Of a stretch of 64,000 bases of DNA, positions 62,399-64,000 are shown one piece after another. Position numbers and translations under genes: made by a program. The notes under the pieces were generated by a model, which worked only from the letters and a program-made list of their open reading frames with translations, was not told the DNA's origin and ran no database searches. The DNA lies in contig UGYN01000002.1 in NCBI GenBank assembly GCA_900457075.1, forward strand, positions 558,001 through 622,000. The letters run 5' to 3'. Origin of the DNA: Serratia quinivorans (lineage in GTDB: Bacteria > Pseudomonadota > Gammaproteobacteria > Enterobacterales > Enterobacteriaceae). The first letter of the stretch is position 1. Each line of letters begins with the position of its first letter.

Positions 62399-64000
62399 AT
62401 GAAGTCGTCCTTATTCAGCCGTTATACCTGCTTTGTGTTGAGTCTCTTGTTGACGCTGACATCATTGGTACTGTTGTCGCACCACCCCTGGTTTTGGCTG
62501 CCGGCGATCATTTTTGGCGGGCTGAGCGCACTGGGGATTTACGATTTGACCCAGCAGCGCCACGCCATCTGCCGCAACTACCCCATCATCGGCCGCCTGC
62601 GCTTCTTCTTCGAATTTATCCGCCCGGAAATACGCCAGTATTTATTGGAAGAAGATAACGCTCAGATCCCGTTTTCCCGTACTCAACGCACGCTGGTCTA
62701 TCGCCGCGCCAAAAACGAGATGGGTGACAAACCCTTCGGCACTCAGTTGGACGTCTATCAAACCGGCTATGAATGCATCGGCCATTCCATGTGTCCGGTA
62801 GCGGTATCCGATCCGACCAGCTTCCGCGTGGCGATCGGCGGCCCCGGCTGCAGCCAGCCCTACTCCGCCTCTATCTTTAATATCTCCGCCATGAGTTTCG
62901 GCGCGCTGTCGGCCAATGCCATTCGTGCCCTCAATCTGGGCGCGGCCAAGGGCAATTTTTATCATGACACCGGTGAGGGCAGCATCAGCCGCTATCATCG
63001 TGAGAACGGCGGCGATCTGGTGTGGGAACTGGGAAGCGGCTATTTTGGTTGCCGCACCAGCGATGGCCATTTTGATCCGCAGCGCTTTGCCGAGCAGGCT
63101 AAAAACCCGCAGGTCAAAATGATTGAAATCAAACTCAGTCAGGGCGCCAAGCCGGGCCATGGCGGCATTCTGCCGGCGAAAAAAGTGGATGCGGAAATTG
63201 CCGCGACGCGCGGTGTACCAGAAGGGATCGACTGTATTTCGCCGGCCTCACACAGTGCCTTTAGCACCCCGGTGGAAATGATGCACTTCATTGAGCAGTT
63301 GCGCGAGCTGTCTGGTGGCAAACCCGTGGGCTTCAAGCTATGTATCGGCCACCCCTGGGAGTTTGTCGCCATCGCCAAGGCCATGTTGCAGACCCAAATA
63401 TTGCCGGACTTTATCGTGGTGGACGGCAAAGAAGGCGGCACCGGGGCGGCACCGCTGGAGTTGTCCAACTATATGGGCATGCCACTGCGCGAAGGGCTGT
63501 TGTTCGTACATAACACTCTGGTTGGCTGTGGATTGCGTGACCAAATCAAAATAGGTGCCAGCGGCAAGATTATCAGCGCCTTCGACATCGCCAGCGTATT
63601 GGTACTGGGTGCCGACTGGGTGAATTCAGCGCGCGGCTTTATGTTCGCCGTAGGCTGCATTCAATCGCAGAGTTGTCACACCAACCACTGCCCGACCGGC
63701 GTCGCCACTCAGGATCCGCTGCGACAGAAAGCGCTGGTGGTGCCAAACAAGGCGGAGCGCGTCTACCATTTTCACCAGAACACGGTGAAGGCGCTGGCGG
63801 AAATGTTGGCAGCGGCCGGGGTCAGCCGGCCGGAACAGCTGACTTCACACCATATGCTGCGCCGCATTACCTCAACGGAAATCAAGGTCTATGCCGACAT
63901 CTATTACTACCTGAAACCTGGGGCGCTGTTGCAAAAAGAGATTGAAAGCGATTTCTATGCGCGCATGTGGCGTATGGCGACACCAAACAGTTTCGATCAG
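62399..64000 (+). CDS. FMN-dependent glutamate synthase-family protein (3' end cut by window)
   Basis: Open from ATG 62399 to the window end, 534 codons read. Two hydrophobic segments at the N-terminus (about 8-25 and 31-48) suggest membrane attachment. The Glu_synthase (GltB central-domain) fold follows: MSFGALSANAIRALNLGAAKGNFYHDTGEGS, GAKPGHGGILPAKKVDAEIA, DGKEGGTGAAPLE and the 3Fe-4S-type signature CIQSQSCHTNHCPTGVATQDP. It lacks the glutaminase domain of GltB. Substrate is unproven. Confidence 0.88.
   Translation, partial: MKSSLFSRYTCFVLSLLLTLTSLVLLSHHPWFWLPAIIFGGLSALGIYDLTQQRHAICRNYPIIGRLRFFFEFIRPEIRQYLLEEDNAQIPFSRTQRTLVYRRAKNEMGDKPFGTQLDVYQTGYECIGHSMCPVAVSDPTSFRVAIGGPGCSQPYSASIFNISAMSFGALSANAIRALNLGAAKGNFYHDTGEGSISRYHRENGGDLVWELGSGYFGCRTSDGHFDPQRFAEQAKNPQVKMIEIKLSQGAKPGHGGILPAKKVDAEIAATRGVPEGIDCISPASHSAFSTPVEMMHFIEQLRELSGGKPVGFKLCIGHPWEFVAIAKAMLQTQILPDFIVVDGKEGGTGAAPLELSNYMGMPLREGLLFVHNTLVGCGLRDQIKIGASGKIISAFDIASVLVLGADWVNSARGFMFAVGCIQSQSCHTNHCPTGVATQDPLRQKALVVPNKAERVYHFHQNTVKALAEMLAAAGVSRPEQLTSHHMLRRITSTEIKVYADIYYYLKPGALLQKEIESDFYARMWRMATPNSFDQ

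Overview
The window reads as the chromosome of a Serratia-like enterobacterium (order Enterobacterales, family Yersiniaceae). This is inferred from protein resemblance and gene order, not from a database search. From the left edge to about 17.4 kb the order mrp / metG / yohJK / cdd / sanA / mglCAB / galS / yeiB / folE follows the E. coli core chromosome. An ydeE-like exporter and the malic enzyme gene maeA are inserted into that order. The block iaaA-gsiABCD, moeAB, ybiT (23-34 kb) is also a core arrangement.

Layout. 0.0-17.4 kb: Fe-S carrier Mrp (cut by the left edge), methionyl-tRNA synthetase, a DUF559 protein, an MFS exporter, YohJK, cytidine deaminase, malic enzyme, SanA, and the galactose/methyl-galactoside ABC transporter with its repressor GalS, then YeiB and FolE. 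17.6-21.9 kb: an MFS exporter divergent from a PtrR-like LysR regulator, then the glutathione-dependent formaldehyde pathway frmA-fghA. 21.8-22.6 kb: a ccdAB toxin-antitoxin pair between two perfect 27-bp copies of the fghA 3' end. 23.0-29.4 kb: glutathione importer gsiABCD with iaaA. 29.7-34.0 kb: a DUF924 gene, moeA, moeB and the ABC-F protein YbiT. 34.2-36.8 kb: an exported protein and the cyanate genes cynR/cynT-cynS.

37.0-46.5 kb is an AT-richer accessory block. It holds an MR/P-type chaperone-usher fimbrial operon, all on the minus strand: major pilin, minor pilin, usher, chaperone, three minor pilins, a LuxR-type regulator inside the operon, and a large distal subunit or adhesin. Upstream lies a membrane winged-helix regulator with a small membrane partner, an arrangement like PsaE/PsaF or ToxR/ToxS. 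46.9-55.3 kb holds housekeeping and accessory genes: a P-loop kinase-like protein, a monooxygenase-fold protein, a GST, phoA with a clear Pho box, a GNAT, a TetR/NmrA divergent pair, mqo and an AraC regulator. 55.4-62.2 kb is a second chaperone-usher operon (pilin, chaperone, usher, adhesin). It is divergent from an EAL-domain c-di-GMP phosphodiesterase and a second LuxR-type regulator related to the one in the first fimbrial operon. The window ends inside an FMN-dependent glutamate synthase-family gene.

Six single-base insertions break five genes: metG, mglA, the DUF924 gene, and two minor pilin genes (one of them twice). All are +1, and most fall in short G/C runs. metG is essential and is hit at its HIGH motif, so base-calling error is the leading explanation. 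The 10-base poly-G tract in the signal peptide of one pilin gene is the one site where real phase variation is a serious alternative.
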